64,000 bases of DNA from Vibrio ziniensis (GCF_011064285.1 NZ_CP049331.1:1550001-1614000), one strand, 5' to 3'; positions 25,163-35,791 are shown, counted from the stretch's first letter. Notes: generated by a model not told the origin, from the sequence alone. Translations and numbers: made by a program.

Positions 25163-25333
25163 ATGGACATCGGTACTATTCACAGTATTTGGACCATAAC
25201 GTTGTTTGTCTGCTTTATCGGCGTTGTTTGGTGGGCGTTTGGCAAAAAGCGTAAAGCGCGTTTTGACGAAGCTGCAAACCTTGTCTTTGCAGATGAACAA
25301 AAAGAAACACCCTCTAATAAAAACAAGGAGTGA
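25163..25333 (+). CDS. ccoQ: cbb3-type oxidase subunit CcoQ
   Basis: A 56-aa protein starting MDIGTIHSIWTITLFVCF, with one membrane helix, the typical VVWWAFGKKRKARFDEAANL turn into a basic cytoplasmic part, and an acidic tail. CcoQ stabilises the oxidase complex. AGAGG precedes the ATG. It fills the gap between ccoO and ccoP. Confidence 0.95.
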   Translation: MDIGTIHSIWTITLFVCFIGVVWWAFGKKRKARFDEAANLVFADEQKETPSNKNKE

Positions 25334-25340
25334 CTGAGTA

Positions 25341-26318
25341 ATGACTACATTTTGGAGTCTTTGGATCATCGTAATTACGGTTGGTACCCTACTTGGATGC
25401 GCAATTCTTCTCGTTTGGTGTCTAAAAGACAAAATGGGTGTTGAAGAAGGCGCGGACATGGGCCACGAGTACGATGGTATTCGCGAAATCAACAACCCGC
25501 TGCCTAAGTGGTGGACTTATCTATTTGTTAGTACGTTCATCTTCGCTGCTGTCTATTTAACACTTTACCCAGGATTGGGTAACTTTAAAGGTGTTTTAGG
25601 GTGGCAGAGTTCAGATCAAAAAGTACGTTCATTAGAAGAATCAAAAGCTTCGATTTCTAATGCACAAGAGACAAAAACTCTTGTTCAGTATGCAAAAGAG
25701 CTAGATGACGCTGATGCGTATTTTGGCGAAGCGTTCAAGCGCCTAGCGTATAAAGATGGCGGTTCGGAATTACGTCCTGTTACTGAAATTGCAGCAGATT
25801 CTGATGCATTAAAAGTTGGACAACGTTTGTTCCTACAAAACTGTTCTCAGTGTCACGGCTCGGATGCCCGCGGTCAAAAAGGTTTCCCTAACCTAACTGA
25901 TAACGCGTGGCTATACGGTGGCGAGCCTGATGCAATCGTGACAACAATTCGTCATGGTCGCATTGGTCAAATGCCAGCATGGAAAGATGCTCTTGGTGAA
26001 GACGGTGTAGCTGAAGTTGTTAGCTACGCACTAAGCCTAAGCGGACGCTCTGTAAATGCTCGCGAAGCTGAAGCAGGTAAAGCACGCTTCGTAGTATGTG
26101 CTGCTTGTCACGGCACAGATGGTAAAGGTAACCCTGCTGTAGGTGCTCCAGACCTAACTGACCAAGACTGGCTGTTCGGCGATTCACGTGCTGCTGTAAC
26201 AGAAACAGTAATGCATGGTCGTTCAGGCGTAATGCCAGCATGGCTTGATATTTTAGGCGAAGACAAAGTGCAACTTGTTGCTTCTTATGTCTGGAGCCTA
26301 AGTAATTCAGATAAATAG
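25341..26318 (+). CDS. ccoP: cbb3-type oxidase diheme subunit III
   Basis: A 325-aa protein with two N-terminal membrane helices (WSLWIIVITVGTLLGCAILL; WWTYLFVSTFIFAAVYLTLY) and two cytochrome c domains with CSQCHGSDARGQ and CAACHGTDGKGN. Each domain has a downstream Met ligand (GQMPAW; GVMPAW). It accepts electrons from soluble cytochrome c. It is the last gene of ccoNOQP and is followed by a terminator. Confidence 0.97.
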   Translation: MTTFWSLWIIVITVGTLLGCAILLVWCLKDKMGVEEGADMGHEYDGIREINNPLPKWWTYLFVSTFIFAAVYLTLYPGLGNFKGVLGWQSSDQKVRSLEESKASISNAQETKTLVQYAKELDDADAYFGEAFKRLAYKDGGSELRPVTEIAADSDALKVGQRLFLQNCSQCHGSDARGQKGFPNLTDNAWLYGGEPDAIVTTIRHGRIGQMPAWKDALGEDGVAEVVSYALSLSGRSVNAREAEAGKARFVVCAACHGTDGKGNPAVGAPDLTDQDWLFGDSRAAVTETVMHGRSGVMPAWLDILGEDKVQLVASYVWSLSNSDK

Positions 26319-26331
26319 TAAAAATCTAATA

Positions 26332-26361
26332 ACAGCCCCTTTTCTAGGGGCTGCTTTTTTC
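26332..26361 (+). terminator. Terminator of ccoNOQP
   Basis: CAGCCCCT and AGGGGCTG pair around a TTTCT loop, followed by TTTTTT. Confidence 0.92.
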
Positions 26362-26416
26362 TTAAATTTAAGTCTTCTAACTTAAGCCCTTCTTTTTCGT
26401 TGTAGAGAACTTTTTT

Positions 26417-26896
26417 ATGGTAAAGCCTTGGTATAAACAATTTTGGCCGTGGTTCCTGATTATCCTTCCACTTACTGTCGTTGTTTGGACAATCGCTACG
26501 GTTATCGTGTTTTCTAATAATTCAGTTTCTTTAGTTACTGAGGATTACTATAAAAAAGGCAAAGGTATCAATGTAGATTTGTCTAAGATACACGTTGCAA
26601 AGGATTTAGGCCTTAACGCTGCTGTCTATTCTCAAGGTAGCGATATCGTTATTCAATTTAACAAAGGTAAATTGGATCACTATCCTGCTATTCAAGCAAT
26701 GTTCGCCCACAGAACATTACCCGACAGAGATTTTACTCAACTGATTACCGCTGATGCTAAAGGTAATTACAAAATTACCCGCGATAGTGAAATGCAAGGT
26801 CCTTGGTTTATTGAGTTAACACCACATAACGGTGAATGGTTAGTTCAAGGTCGAGTAACATTCCCTTCAGCAACGCCAACACAACTAATGAACTAG
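26417..26896 (+). CDS. fixH: FixH family protein
   Basis: A 159-aa protein with one N-terminal membrane helix ([23 protein letters not shown]), the family motif [19 protein letters not shown] and a periplasmic beta-rich domain. FixH/CcoH-type proteins assist cbb3 oxidase assembly. It is followed by ccoI after four bases. Confidence 0.88.
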   Translation: MVKPWYKQFWPWFLIILPLTVVVWTIATVIVFSNNSVSLVTEDYYKKGKGINVDLSKIHVAKDLGLNAAVYSQGSDIVIQFNKGKLDHYPAIQAMFAHRTLPDRDFTQLITADAKGNYKITRDSEMQGPWFIELTPHNGEWLVQGRVTFPSATPTQLMN

Positions 26897-26900
26897 AATC

Positions 26901-29276
26901 ATGAATAAAGCGTGTTACCACTGTGGTGAAGATGTACCAGAAAACACCAACTTTAAAGTCACGATTCTCGACGAAGAACGGGATATGTGTTGTCCCGGCT
27001 GCAAAACTGTTGCGGAAACTATCATCGAGAGCGGACTTGTCTCCTATTACCAATTCAGAACAACAACCGCAGACAAAGTAGAGCTCGTTCCTGAACAGCT
27101 AAAAGCGTTAATTCATTACGACAACTCAGACGTTCAAGCTGAGTTCGTAAGAAATGTCGATGAACACGCAGAAGTGACATTGTCACTAGAAGGGGTTTCG
27201 TGTGCTGCATGTGCTTGGTTAATTGAGAAACAACTTGTAAAACAACCGGGCGTAATCGCTATCCGAGTGAATACTACTACAAATCGCGCCTTGTTGAGCT
27301 GGGATAACTCATCTGTAAAACTGAGTGACATTCTTTCGCGAATTCATAATTTGGGCTATAAAGCAGCGCCGTTTGAAGCTGATAAGCACGAAGCTCTTTA
27401 TCATCAATCTATGAAACAGTACCTCTATCGTCTTGGCATCGCTGGCTTGGCAACAATGCAAGTAATGATGCTGGCTGTTGCTTTGTATTTGGAAGCCTTT
27501 GGTGATCTCGATAGCGAGTTTAAAAACTACTTTCGCTGGGTAAGTTTGTTATTTGCAACACCAGTGCTTCTCTATTCTGCTTTCCCATTTTATGTCAATG
27601 CATGGCGAAGTATTAAAGGTCGTACGCTTGGAATGGATGTTCCCGTATCTATTGCGTTGATATTTGCTTATGTTGCTAGCCTGTTTGCTACTGTGACTCA
27701 ACAAGGTGAAGTCTTTTTTGAGTCGATCTCAATGTTCACCTTCTTTTTGTTGGTTGGTCGATTTCTTGAAATGCGAGCACGACGTAAAGCTGCAGCGGCC
27801 AGTGGCAATCTATTAAAATTGATTCCTGCTATAGCAACTCGCATTGATGGTACTCAAACACCTGTTAAAACTCTTCAAGTTGGAGAGAAGATACGCGTCT
27901 TACCTGGTGAACATATTCCTGCCGATGGAGCAGTAATATCTAACCGAATTCATGTTGACGAATCAATGTTAACCGGGGAATCACTACCAGTTGTGAAAAA
28001 TGTTGGTGATGCCGTTTATGCTGGAACACTTAATGGTGACGAATCTTTTGAACTAGAAGTAACAGCGACAAAGGCGGATTCTGTAATTTCAAATATTGTC
28101 CGTCTTCAAGACGACGCGCAATCGTCTAAACCAAAGATTGCTGAAATGGCAGATGTTGTCGCTAGGTATTTCGTTGCGATTATTCTCGTCATTGCGCTCG
28201 GTACATGGCTTTTCTGGCATAGTTCTCGTCCAGATGATGCTTTCTGGATTATGCTCTCAGTACTTGTTGCAACCTGCCCATGTGCGCTTTCATTAGCAAC
28301 ACCAACTGCGATCACCTGTGCAACCTCACGCCTAGGTGGTTATGGGATACTGCTACGCAAAAACCATGTGTTTGAGACGCTTTGTAATGTTAACCATCTC
28401 GTATTGGATAAGACAGGCACACTCACGCACGGTAACATTGAAATCCGAGATGTAGCGATTCACTCCCAACTGTGGACGAAAGAGCAATGTCTATCTATTG
28501 CAGCGCAGTTAGAACAGTATGCAAACCATCCGATTGCACGCGCGTTTAAACCTTACCTCAAAAATCTAACGGTATCTGGTGTCAAAAACATTATAGGTTC
28601 AGGTATTGAAGGTATCTACGAAGAACATAGAGTACGTATTGGCAACGCAAATTACGTTTTAAATAGTAACGATGATCTTAAGGATCACAATGCTGTATAC
28701 ATGGCGATTGATTCTGTGCACGTTGCTACATTTTATTACCAAGATCCGATTCGAGCAGAAGCGAAGAGCTTTATTGATAAGTTCCATGAAGCAGGGATTC
28801 GAATAACGTTGCTTACCGGTGATTCTCAAATTAACGCTCAATCTGTAGCAAATGAGCTTGGGGTGGACCAAGTGGTTGCTCAGGCCAAACCTGAAGATAA
28901 ACTGAACTATCTACGTTCATTAGATGATAAAGACATAACATTGATGGTTGGCGACGGTATCAACGATGCTCCTACTCTTGCCGGAGCACATTTGTCAGTT
29001 GCTATGGGCGGCGGAACTGATGTTGCAAAGGCATCTGCTGATATGGTTTTGCTAGGCGATAAATTAGACCGCTTGCTCGATGCTAGAGAACTGGCACTGA
29101 AAACTCGTAGCATCATCAGACAGAACTTAGCTTGGTCTTTAGGATATAACGTGGTTATTTTGCCGCTAGCTGTTGCTGGATTTGTTGCTCCTTATATTGC
29201 AGTGGTCGGTATGTCGGCAAGTTCGATTATAGTAGTATCTAATTCTCTTCGATTATTGAAGGACAAGAATAACTAA
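26901..29276 (+). CDS. ccoI: Copper-translocating P1B-type ATPase for cbb3 assembly
   Basis: A 791-aa protein with an N-terminal Cys-rich metal-binding domain ([16 protein letters not shown]), an HMA domain with [10 protein letters not shown], transmembrane CPC motif ATCPCALSL, actuator TGES, phosphorylation DKTGT and hinge GDGINDAP. CcoI/FixI delivers copper for the CuB site. Its downstream neighbours ccoS and SafE are standard partners. A perfect matS word lies inside it at 27174. Confidence 0.95.
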   Translation: MNKACYHCGEDVPENTNFKVTILDEERDMCCPGCKTVAETIIESGLVSYYQFRTTTADKVELVPEQLKALIHYDNSDVQAEFVRNVDEHAEVTLSLEGVSCAACAWLIEKQLVKQPGVIAIRVNTTTNRALLSWDNSSVKLSDILSRIHNLGYKAAPFEADKHEALYHQSMKQYLYRLGIAGLATMQVMMLAVALYLEAFGDLDSEFKNYFRWVSLLFATPVLLYSAFPFYVNAWRSIKGRTLGMDVPVSIALIFAYVASLFATVTQQGEVFFESISMFTFFLLVGRFLEMRARRKAAAASGNLLKLIPAIATRIDGTQTPVKTLQVGEKIRVLPGEHIPADGAVISNRIHVDESMLTGESLPVVKNVGDAVYAGTLNGDESFELEVTATKADSVISNIVRLQDDAQSSKPKIAEMADVVARYFVAIILVIALGTWLFWHSSRPDDAFWIMLSVLVATCPCALSLATPTAITCATSRLGGYGILLRKNHVFETLCNVNHLVLDKTGTLTHGNIEIRDVAIHSQLWTKEQCLSIAAQLEQYANHPIARAFKPYLKNLTVSGVKNIIGSGIEGIYEEHRVRIGNANYVLNSNDDLKDHNAVYMAIDSVHVATFYYQDPIRAEAKSFIDKFHEAGIRITLLTGDSQINAQSVANELGVDQVVAQAKPEDKLNYLRSLDDKDITLMVGDGINDAPTLAGAHLSVAMGGGTDVAKASADMVLLGDKLDRLLDARELALKTRSIIRQNLAWSLGYNVVILPLAVAGFVAPYIAVVGMSASSIIVVSNSLRLLKDKNN
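27174..27186. promoter_or_regulatory. Perfect matS word within ccoI
   Basis: GTGACATTGTCAC fits GTGACRNYGTCAC exactly. Confidence 0.72.
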
Positions 29277-29471
29277 ATGGAAAGCCTATATATTTTGATC
29301 CCAATTGCCATCGTTATTGTTGCTGTAGCTGTGGCAGTATTTTTGTGGGCGGTTAAAAGTGACCAATTCGAAGATTTGGAGCGCCAGGGCCACAACATAT
29401 TATTTGATGAAGATGAGCATCTAGCACCAAAAAGCAACGATTCTAAAAACAACGGCAATCATGACCGCTGA
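29277..29471 (+). CDS. ccoS: cbb3 oxidase maturation protein CcoS
   Basis: A 64-aa protein whose ATG directly abuts the ccoI stop. One membrane helix (ILIPIAIVIVAVAVAVFLWAV) is followed by SDQFEDLERQGHNILFDED, the signature of CcoS/FixS, needed to insert cofactors into the oxidase. It overlaps the next gene by 11 bases. Confidence 0.95.
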   Translation: MESLYILIPIAIVIVAVAVAVFLWAVKSDQFEDLERQGHNILFDEDEHLAPKSNDSKNNGNHDR

Positions 29472-30138
29472 TTTTATCGGAGCTTTTATTGTGGGCCTTC
29501 TAGGTACCGGGCATTGTGTTGGCATGTGTGGTGGTTTAGGTGCACTCCTTAGTATCGGAAATGGAGCATATAAGTCCACTGTCGCCATCATCTTTTATAA
29601 TGTTGGAAGAATCTTAAGTTATAGCCTTTTCGGAGCGCTTATTGGTGGATTAAGTACAACGTTAAGTCAGTTATCTATGCTCAATCATTCTCTCGTTTGG
29701 CTACGGATTTTATCTGCAATCATGATGATTATTCTCGGCTTATATGTTGGTCGGTGGTGGTTTGGTTTACTGAGACTAGAAAAACTTGGGACTGGAATAT
29801 GGAAGTACATTTCACCTTTAGGGCGTAAACTACTTCCATTAAAAAAAAGCTGGCATGCTCTACCTTTTGGAATAATCTGGGGGTGGCTACCTTGCGGTTT
29901 GGTCTACTCTGCGCTAACGTGGGCGGCTGTTTCCGGTGGTACCTTAGAAGGTGCTCTAATTATGGGGGCATTTGGCGTTGGAACCTTGCCTTCTATGCTC
30001 TTGGTGGGATTAGGTGCAACACAAATTAAACAGTTGCAGCAGTCACCCACATTTAGGACTATTGCTGCAATTTCAATCATTTGTTACGGCATATATACCG
30101 GCTACAGTTCAATAAATATGCTAATCAATCTTAGCTAG
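29461..30138 (+). CDS. Sulfite exporter TauE/SafE family protein (cbb3 assembly, CcoA/SafE-type)
   Basis: A 225-aa protein with six likely membrane helices and the family start DFIGAFIVGLLGTGHCVGMCGGLG, whose Cys/Met/His residues suggest metal handling. A second conserved GWLPCGLVYSALTWA repeats the motif. It lies at the end of the ccoI-ccoS unit and probably helps copper supply or assembly of the oxidase. Transport substrate not shown. Confidence 0.85.
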   Translation: MTADFIGAFIVGLLGTGHCVGMCGGLGALLSIGNGAYKSTVAIIFYNVGRILSYSLFGALIGGLSTTLSQLSMLNHSLVWLRILSAIMMIILGLYVGRWWFGLLRLEKLGTGIWKYISPLGRKLLPLKKSWHALPFGIIWGWLPCGLVYSALTWAAVSGGTLEGALIMGAFGVGTLPSMLLVGLGATQIKQLQQSPTFRTIAAISIICYGIYTGYSSINMLINLS

Positions 30139-30198
30139 ATGTTTGATTAGAAACATGATTTTTTTAACTATCCTTTAGTGTGAAGGGATGCTAAAATA

Positions 30199-30212
30199 TT
30201 GATGTAAATCAA
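30199..30212 (+). promoter_or_regulatory. Perfect FNR box at the fnr promoter
   Basis: TTGATGTAAATCAA matches the FNR consensus TTGAT-N4-ATCAA at every fixed base. It ends 16 bases before the fnr start codon, a position that suggests autorepression. Confidence 0.88.
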
Positions 30213-30228
30213 TTAGTGAAAGGTCGTT

Positions 30229-30981
30229 ATGATTTCGGAAAAGCCTGCTGCGAAGCGAATTCAATCTGGTGGATGTGCGATTCACTGTCAAGACTGTAGT
30301 ATTAGCCAACTATGTATTCCATTCACTCTTAACGAGTCTGAATTGGATCAACTTGATCAAATCATTGAGCGTAAAAAGCCAATTCAAAAAGGTCAGGAAC
30401 TATTCAAAGCTGGCGATGAGCTTAAGTCTTTATACGCAATCCGTTCAGGGACTATCAAGAGCTACACCATTACAGAACAAGGTGACGAGCAAATTACTGC
30501 ATTCCATCTTGCTGGTGATTTAGTTGGTTTTGATGCCATTACGGGCGATGCACACCCTAGTTTTGCTCAAGCGTTAGAGACTTCTATGGTTTGTGAAATA
30601 CCATACGAAATCTTAGATGACCTTTCAGGCAAAATGCCTAAGCTTCGTCAGCAAATCATGCGCTTAATGAGTAATGAAATTAAGGGCGACCAAGAAATGA
30701 TTCTGCTACTTTCGAAGAAAAATGCTGAAGAGCGTTTGGCCGCTTTCCTATTCAACCTTTCAACTCGTTTTTCACAACGCGGATTCAGTCCTAGAGAGTT
30801 CCGTTTAACCATGACTCGTGGCGATATTGGTAACTACTTAGGCCTAACCGTTGAAACTATCAGCCGTTTACTTGGTCGTTTCCAAAAATCAGAGATTTTG
30901 AGTGTAAAAGGCAAATACATTACCATTATTGATCACGATGCTTTAATGGATCTTGCTGGCGTCTCTAAAGAAAGTAAATAA
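30229..30981 (+). CDS. fnr: Anaerobic transcription regulator FNR
   Basis: A 250-aa CRP/FNR family protein. The [4Fe-4S] ligands are in [18 protein letters not shown] and the later SMVCEIPYE Cys. A cyclic-nucleotide-like beta barrel, dimer helix and HTH ([28 protein letters not shown]) with the FNR recognition residues E..SR follow. It switches respiration genes when oxygen falls. It lies directly after the cbb3 genes and before uspE. Confidence 0.97.
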   Translation: MISEKPAAKRIQSGGCAIHCQDCSISQLCIPFTLNESELDQLDQIIERKKPIQKGQELFKAGDELKSLYAIRSGTIKSYTITEQGDEQITAFHLAGDLVGFDAITGDAHPSFAQALETSMVCEIPYEILDDLSGKMPKLRQQIMRLMSNEIKGDQEMILLLSKKNAEERLAAFLFNLSTRFSQRGFSPREFRLTMTRGDIGNYLGLTVETISRLLGRFQKSEILSVKGKYITIIDHDALMDLAGVSKESK

Positions 30982-30988
30982 ACATCAA

Positions 30989-31016
30989 TGACGTAGCTCA
31001 ATAATGAGCTACGTCA
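30989..31016 (+). terminator. Terminator of fnr
   Basis: TGACGTAGCTCA and TGAGCTACGTCA form a 12-bp stem around ATAA. The downstream T-tract is weak (TACTTCTTCT), so termination may be partial. Confidence 0.65.
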
Positions 31017-31111
31017 TACTTCTTCTATAATCCCGCATTTTTTGCTAAACCTCTCGCAACTTCTAAGCTACAGTTAAATAATAAATCTCCGAAACGATAA
31101 AGGAGTTTGTT

Positions 31112-32059
31112 ATGAGCATTTATAACAAAATCTTAGTTGTAGCTGATATTAATCATGATGAACAACCTGCTTTAGCCCGAGCTATCCAACTGGCTAAGAA
31201 AAGCCGCTCTACAAGCCATATTACATTTTTTTTGTCTATCTATGACTTCTCATATGACATGACATCCATGTTATCCGGGGACGAACGTGATGCCATGAGA
31301 CGTGGTGTCATTCATCAACGTGAACAGTGGATGAAAAAGGTAGCTGAACCTTATATCAAAGAGTCTATAGTTTTTGATGTTAAGGTTGTTTGGCACAATC
31401 GTCCTTATGAAGCGATCATTGGTGAAGTATTTGCTGGTGAACACGATATATTGATTAAAGGTACACGTAAGCACGATGTTTTGGAGTCGGTAATATTCAC
31501 GCCTACTGATTGGCATTTGTTACGTAAATGCCCTATTCCAGTCTTGTTAGTGAAGAATTCTGATTGGCCGGAAAATGCAAACATTCTTGCGTCTGTCCAT
31601 GTCGGTTCTGAAATTGAAACTCATCTCGATCTTAATGACAGAATGGTTGACCAACTTTTAAATCTTTCTGAACGCTTAGGCACAACACCATATCTAGTCA
31701 ATGCTTATCCTGTTACACCAGCAAACATTACTATTGAACTACCAGAGTTTGATCCTACTACTTATACCGATGCCGTTCGTGGACATCATCTAACTGCAAT
31801 GAAAGCGCTGCGTCAAAAACATGGCATTGATGAAGAGCACACTATTGTTCAACAAGGTTTACCTGAAGATGTGATTCCTCAAGCTGCGGATAAGCTTAAT
31901 GCAGCGATGGTTATCTTAGGGACTACTGGTAGAACCGGACTATCAGCCGTATTTATTGGCAACACTGCTGAGCAAGTCATTGATAAAATAAATTGTGATG
32001 TATTGGCGTTAAAGCCTAGGGGCTATGTAAGTCCTTTAGACCCTACAATTGCATCTTAG
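31112..32059 (+). CDS. uspE: Universal stress protein E
   Basis: A 315-aa tandem Usp protein: domain 1 about residues 3-150 (NKILVVADINHDEQPALARA) and domain 2 about 155-305, ending with the ATP-binding-type GTTGRTGLSAVFIGNTAEQVI. AAAGGAG precedes the ATG. The fnr-uspE-ttcA order is conserved in gammaproteobacteria. Confidence 0.94.
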   Translation: MSIYNKILVVADINHDEQPALARAIQLAKKSRSTSHITFFLSIYDFSYDMTSMLSGDERDAMRRGVIHQREQWMKKVAEPYIKESIVFDVKVVWHNRPYEAIIGEVFAGEHDILIKGTRKHDVLESVIFTPTDWHLLRKCPIPVLLVKNSDWPENANILASVHVGSEIETHLDLNDRMVDQLLNLSERLGTTPYLVNAYPVTPANITIELPEFDPTTYTDAVRGHHLTAMKALRQKHGIDEEHTIVQQGLPEDVIPQAADKLNAAMVILGTTGRTGLSAVFIGNTAEQVIDKINCDVLALKPRGYVSPLDPTIAS

Positions 32060-32075
32060 AATTTTAACTAGCTTC

Positions 32076-32109
32076 AAAGTCCCCTGACGACAGTTTGGGG
32101 ACTTTTTTT
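32076..32109 (+). terminator. Terminator of uspE
   Basis: AAAGTCCCC and GGGGACTTT flank a 12-base loop and are followed by TTTTT. Confidence 0.92.
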
Positions 32110-32197
32110 CGTGCTTGAACTCTTAACTCTGGTATATCGAAAATTTATCCGTATCATACGCACTTCATTTTGTTTCTAAGATTAAGACTGCAAGCTG

Positions 32198-33130
32198 ATG
32201 ACTGAGCAAACTCAAGAGCTGACAAAGGCTCAACAATACAATTTCAACAAATTGCAAAAGCGTATTCGTCGTAATACTGGCCAAGCAATCGCTGATTTCA
32301 ACATGATTGAAGATGGTGACCGTATAATGGTCTGCTTATCTGGCGGGAAAGACAGCTTTACTATGCTTGAAATTTTGATGAGCTTACAAAAGAGTGCTCC
32401 AGTCTCTTTTGAATTGGTGGCAGTTAACCTCGATCAGAAACAACCTGGATTTCCGGCTGATATCTTGCCGGCTTATTTAGAGCAATTAGGTGTTGAATAC
32501 AAGATTGTAGAAGAAGACACCTACTCCATTGTTCAAGATAAAATCCCTGAAGGTAAAACAACATGTTCGCTATGCTCTCGTTTGCGCCGCGGTATTTTGT
32601 ACCGTACCGCTAAAGAACTAGGTGCAACAAAAATTGCTCTAGGACACCACAGAGATGACATCATTGAAACTTTGTTCTTGAACATGTTCTATGGTGGGAA
32701 AATGAAAGGGATGCCACCGAAACTGGTATCGGATAATGGTGAGCATGTTGTTATCCGCCCGCTGGCATACTGTCGTGAAAAAGACATTATTAAGTATGCT
32801 GGTATGCGAGATTACCCAATTATTCCATGCAACTTATGTGGTTCACAGCCTAACTTACAACGTCAGAACATTAAGCAAATGCTCAATGCATGGGATAAAC
32901 AGTTCCCCGGCCGAATTGAATCTATGTTCCGCGCTATGCAAAACGTAGTACCTAGCCACTTAGCTGACTTTGAACTGTTTGATTTTAAATCAATTAACCG
33001 TGACTCTGGTGTTATTAACGGCGGTGATATTGGTTTCGATAAAGAAGATATTCCAGTTATGCCCGTGCAAGATGAAGACAGCGTGATGGAATTCGACCCA
33101 AGTTTGAAACTAGATGTGACAAACGTATAG
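32198..33130 (+). CDS. ttcA: tRNA 2-thiocytidine(32) synthetase TtcA
   Basis: A 310-aa ATP-pyrophosphatase that thiolates C32 of certain tRNAs. PP-loop [13 protein letters not shown] lies near residue 45. Fe-S ligands are in [12 protein letters not shown] and IPCNLCGSQ. The start [13 protein letters not shown] follows AAGCTGATG. It is closed by a terminator shared with the convergent gene. Confidence 0.96.
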   Translation: MTEQTQELTKAQQYNFNKLQKRIRRNTGQAIADFNMIEDGDRIMVCLSGGKDSFTMLEILMSLQKSAPVSFELVAVNLDQKQPGFPADILPAYLEQLGVEYKIVEEDTYSIVQDKIPEGKTTCSLCSRLRRGILYRTAKELGATKIALGHHRDDIIETLFLNMFYGGKMKGMPPKLVSDNGEHVVIRPLAYCREKDIIKYAGMRDYPIIPCNLCGSQPNLQRQNIKQMLNAWDKQFPGRIESMFRAMQNVVPSHLADFELFDFKSINRDSGVINGGDIGFDKEDIPVMPVQDEDSVMEFDPSLKLDVTNV

Positions 33131-33144
33131 AAGAAAGATTAGAG

Positions 33145-33174
33145 AAAGGCTGCCTCAATTGCAGCCTTTTTTGT
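33145..33174 (+). terminator. Terminator of ttcA
   Basis: AAAGGCTGC and GCAGCCTTT around a CTCAATT loop, then TTTTG. Confidence 0.9.
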
Positions 33175-33175
33175 T

Positions 33176-33832
33176 TTACTTTTTAGCCGTTGGTAAGTAC
33201 GGAAGAACTCGGATCGTTTTTTCAGGAAGTGTTATCCAACCTTCTTTTCCTATCTCATCCAAGGTTACTTGAGCTTTACCGTTAACAATTTGTACGCTGT
33301 TACCATTACTTAAGCTGACAACACCGCTTAAATTATTAGCGAATTCCAAAGTGACACCGGCGACTTCTGGAGTAAACCAACTTGAGAACATTCCACCCAA
33401 GGATTCAAGAATATCTTGCATCTGTGGAAGCAACTTTTCGATGTCATTGTAAGTCACTTTCCCAGTCAAAGATTCTCTGGTCATGACAACAAGGGAAAAA
33501 TCGCAACGAAGATCTTTTGGAGTATCAACAAAGACTAAAGGGTTAGCTTGTTTTAGGTTATCGTCGAGCGGCAATAGCAGTTCATTATTCGGACTGCTTT
33601 CAAGTAATTCATAATGTTCTTCTTTTTCCATCCATGCTTTTTCAATGGAACAAAGCTGTTTGGTATCGGCGTTTAAGAAAAAAACGCCAACTTTTACATC
33701 TGGATACTCAGGCTTGTTGTTGTTTTTAAGAGATGAATACAATTTACTATATGTAAACATGTATTCTTGTGCAGTAGCATGGATAGAGAAACTCGCACAA
33801 AGAAGCCCTAAGGCTAACGCTATACCCTTCAT
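33176..33832 (-). CDS. DUF2987 domain-containing exported protein
   Basis: A 218-aa protein with signal peptide MKGIALALGLLCASFSIHATA. The mature part carries EYMFTYSKLYSSLKNNNKPEYPDVKVGVFFLN, typical of DUF2987, and two Cys. The ATG overlaps the stop of the upstream glucosaminidase gene (TAATG), so an upstream TTG four codons earlier was rejected. The function is unknown; operon partners suggest the cell envelope. Confidence 0.8.
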   Translation of the reverse strand: MKGIALALGLLCASFSIHATAQEYMFTYSKLYSSLKNNNKPEYPDVKVGVFFLNADTKQLCSIEKAWMEKEEHYELLESSPNNELLLPLDDNLKQANPLVFVDTPKDLRCDFSLVVMTRESLTGKVTYNDIEKLLPQMQDILESLGGMFSSWFTPEVAGVTLEFANNLSGVVSLSNGNSVQIVNGKAQVTLDEIGKEGWITLPEKTIRVLPYLPTAKK

Positions 33833-34629
33833 TAATTTGTCCAAAATTGTTCGTTATGACGCATCATTGTCTGTAAATCTTTCACGTACGCTTCACCGCG
33901 CTCGGAGTATTTTAGCAGGCCATTACTCATTTCCATTGCACTACTAATGTTCAGCAAATCTGCACCATCTTCTCTGAGTTGAAAGCGTATTTCACGCAGG
34001 TCCTGATAGGCTCGGTTCCGATTTACATTCATGAAATAGCGATGGATGGATTCTTGTACAGAACTAAATTTTGCTACTTCATGAGTCATACCTTCGCTAC
34101 GTTGCAAAGGAACCACACCGCAACCTTTGCTGTAACACCACTGACCAAAATAGTTTTTTGCCGTGCGGGCAAATCGCGAAGTACCCCATGCGGACTCATT
34201 TGCTGCTTGGGTTAACACTAACGCTTCTGGGATTACATCGACGCGATGTAACATGTCATCAATCCAGTCGTATGTCAGTTCATTATTTTGAAGTTCGATC
34301 TGATACAAATGAGAAAGTTTTGCAGCATCATCTAAGTCTGAGTCTGAAAGGCTTCCAGATTGCAGATGTTCTCTAAGTCTATTTAGCCTTGTTCTTTCTT
34401 TTTCAATTCGTTGGTTTTCTAAATCAATTCCAGGTTTGAGATATGAGAAGAAAGCATGTTTCTTCTCATTCACATCAGTGTAAACAGTAAAATCTGGTGC
34501 TTTTGCTACTGCTTTACCTTTGTTAGTAATAGATTCATTGAGGTTATTCTGGCTTTCGAAATTGTAATAGCCATAACCAGCAACTGCGATAATTCCGCCC
34601 AAAGCGGCTAACTGAAAGAACTTATGCAT
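33832..34629 (-). CDS. Glucosaminidase-domain protein (Bax-like)
   Basis: A 265-aa protein with an N-terminal membrane anchor (LAALGGIIAVAGYGYYNF) and a C-terminal Bax/FlgJ-like glucosaminidase domain: LTQAANESAWGTSRFARTAKNYFGQWCYSKGCG, with the catalytic Glu in ANES. It probably cuts peptidoglycan. It overlaps the preceding membrane gene by eight bases and is translationally coupled to the DUF2987 gene. Confidence 0.85.
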   Translation of the reverse strand: MHKFFQLAALGGIIAVAGYGYYNFESQNNLNESITNKGKAVAKAPDFTVYTDVNEKKHAFFSYLKPGIDLENQRIEKERTRLNRLREHLQSGSLSDSDLDDAAKLSHLYQIELQNNELTYDWIDDMLHRVDVIPEALVLTQAANESAWGTSRFARTAKNYFGQWCYSKGCGVVPLQRSEGMTHEVAKFSSVQESIHRYFMNVNRNRAYQDLREIRFQLREDGADLLNISSAMEMSNGLLKYSERGEAYVKDLQTMMRHNEQFWTN

Positions 34630-35422
34630 TAAATACCTGAGAGTTATTATCCTGATTGTCGTCGCTGTCTTTGTTGCTCGTGATGATCTTTAAACGAACC
34701 CCAAACATGTTGCGATAGATAATTCCTTTTAAGTGAAAGAAAAAAGGAACAACAAAAATCAAACCTATTCCGTACAAAAGTGCCGCAGTAACAAACATAA
34801 TCATGACGATTAAGTAAAGCGACGCTAAAGGCAAAAGCTTTTTGTTTGCAGCACGCAGTGACAAAAATAGCGATTGCACAGGTGGTACTCGTTTTTCGCA
34901 AATTAGCAAAATAGAGTTACTAAAAGCAATAGATAGATACATAGAAAGCAATGGGAAGATCATTCCTGCGATTCCCTGAAGCACTAAACCAATCAGAGTG
35001 GCAAGAATCACAGGTACAGTAAACTGTAACCCTTTACTCATGTGCCTTGTTTGGGTTTTAAGCCCAGCCGCATGGCTCATCGCCATTAAACTAACACCAG
35101 CAAAGATTGGTGCACTCACCACTTCATAGCTAAAATTGGCAATAAAAATGGCTTCGATCATACCTTCTGGAAAGTTGCTGCCCTGCTCAAGTGCAGTAAT
35201 AATTACTGAAGGATCGCCAAGCTGTAGCTTTAACGCTATGAAAAATATTGCGATTTGGATGGCAACCATTATCACGATTGCTGGAGAAAAAGAGACAAAA
35301 TGCTTAAGTGTAGTATCCCAAGACTCCTTCAAAACCTCACCAACCTTTAGTTGGTATTGGCCTGATAATGCTTGCTCAACTGTCCCACCTACGTTGAAAT
35401 CTCTCTCTATATCCTTGTTCAT
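34622..35422 (-). CDS. Predicted multi-pass inner-membrane protein
   Basis: A 266-aa protein with about six hydrophobic segments after a soluble N-terminus (MNKDIERDFNVGGTVEQALSG): for example FSPAIVIMVAIQIAIFFIAL, VPVILATLIGLVLQGIAGMI and LIVMIMFVTAALLYGIGLIFVVPFF. I recognise no precise family; it resembles YciC/BPSS1780-like membrane proteins only in layout. It is the first gene of an operon with the Bax-like and DUF2987 genes. Confidence 0.65.
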   Translation of the reverse strand: MNKDIERDFNVGGTVEQALSGQYQLKVGEVLKESWDTTLKHFVSFSPAIVIMVAIQIAIFFIALKLQLGDPSVIITALEQGSNFPEGMIEAIFIANFSYEVVSAPIFAGVSLMAMSHAAGLKTQTRHMSKGLQFTVPVILATLIGLVLQGIAGMIFPLLSMYLSIAFSNSILLICEKRVPPVQSLFLSLRAANKKLLPLASLYLIVMIMFVTAALLYGIGLIFVVPFFFHLKGIIYRNMFGVRLKIITSNKDSDDNQDNNSQVFNA

Positions 35423-35791
35423 AAAATGCCCTAAGTTGGCGAGTCATATTTGGATTTAAAATATGACAACATGAAATTTTGAGTCATTATACTGAAATGC
35501 ACCCGAGTCTAAAATCCAATCTCAATTTGCATCTTGCTTTCTTATTAATATGGTTGATAATTAACCAGTTGAAAGCATTGACAGTTATCGAAACATGGAT
35601 GTTAATGAAAGTTTGCTTTTAACTACAAAACTTTTTGTGTTTCAAGTTAAGAAAACGCTTTGAGATCGCCTTTTTCGTGATTATTATGCGCCCCTAATTT
35701 GTATTTATTTGACAGGTCCAACAAGTAGATAGATTGCTGCAAGTAGATAGTTAGCTACTTATCTGCGGATCAAGGTGGAGAAAGACAGACG
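35423..35791. promoter_or_regulatory. Divergent intergenic region upstream of potABCD
   Basis: About 370 bases without a gene. Two TTGACA words (near 35577 and 35709) could be -35 elements for potA. CAAGTAGATAG is repeated directly at 35722 and 35740, just before the potA ribosome binding site region, and could be an operator or leader element. Confidence 0.4.
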
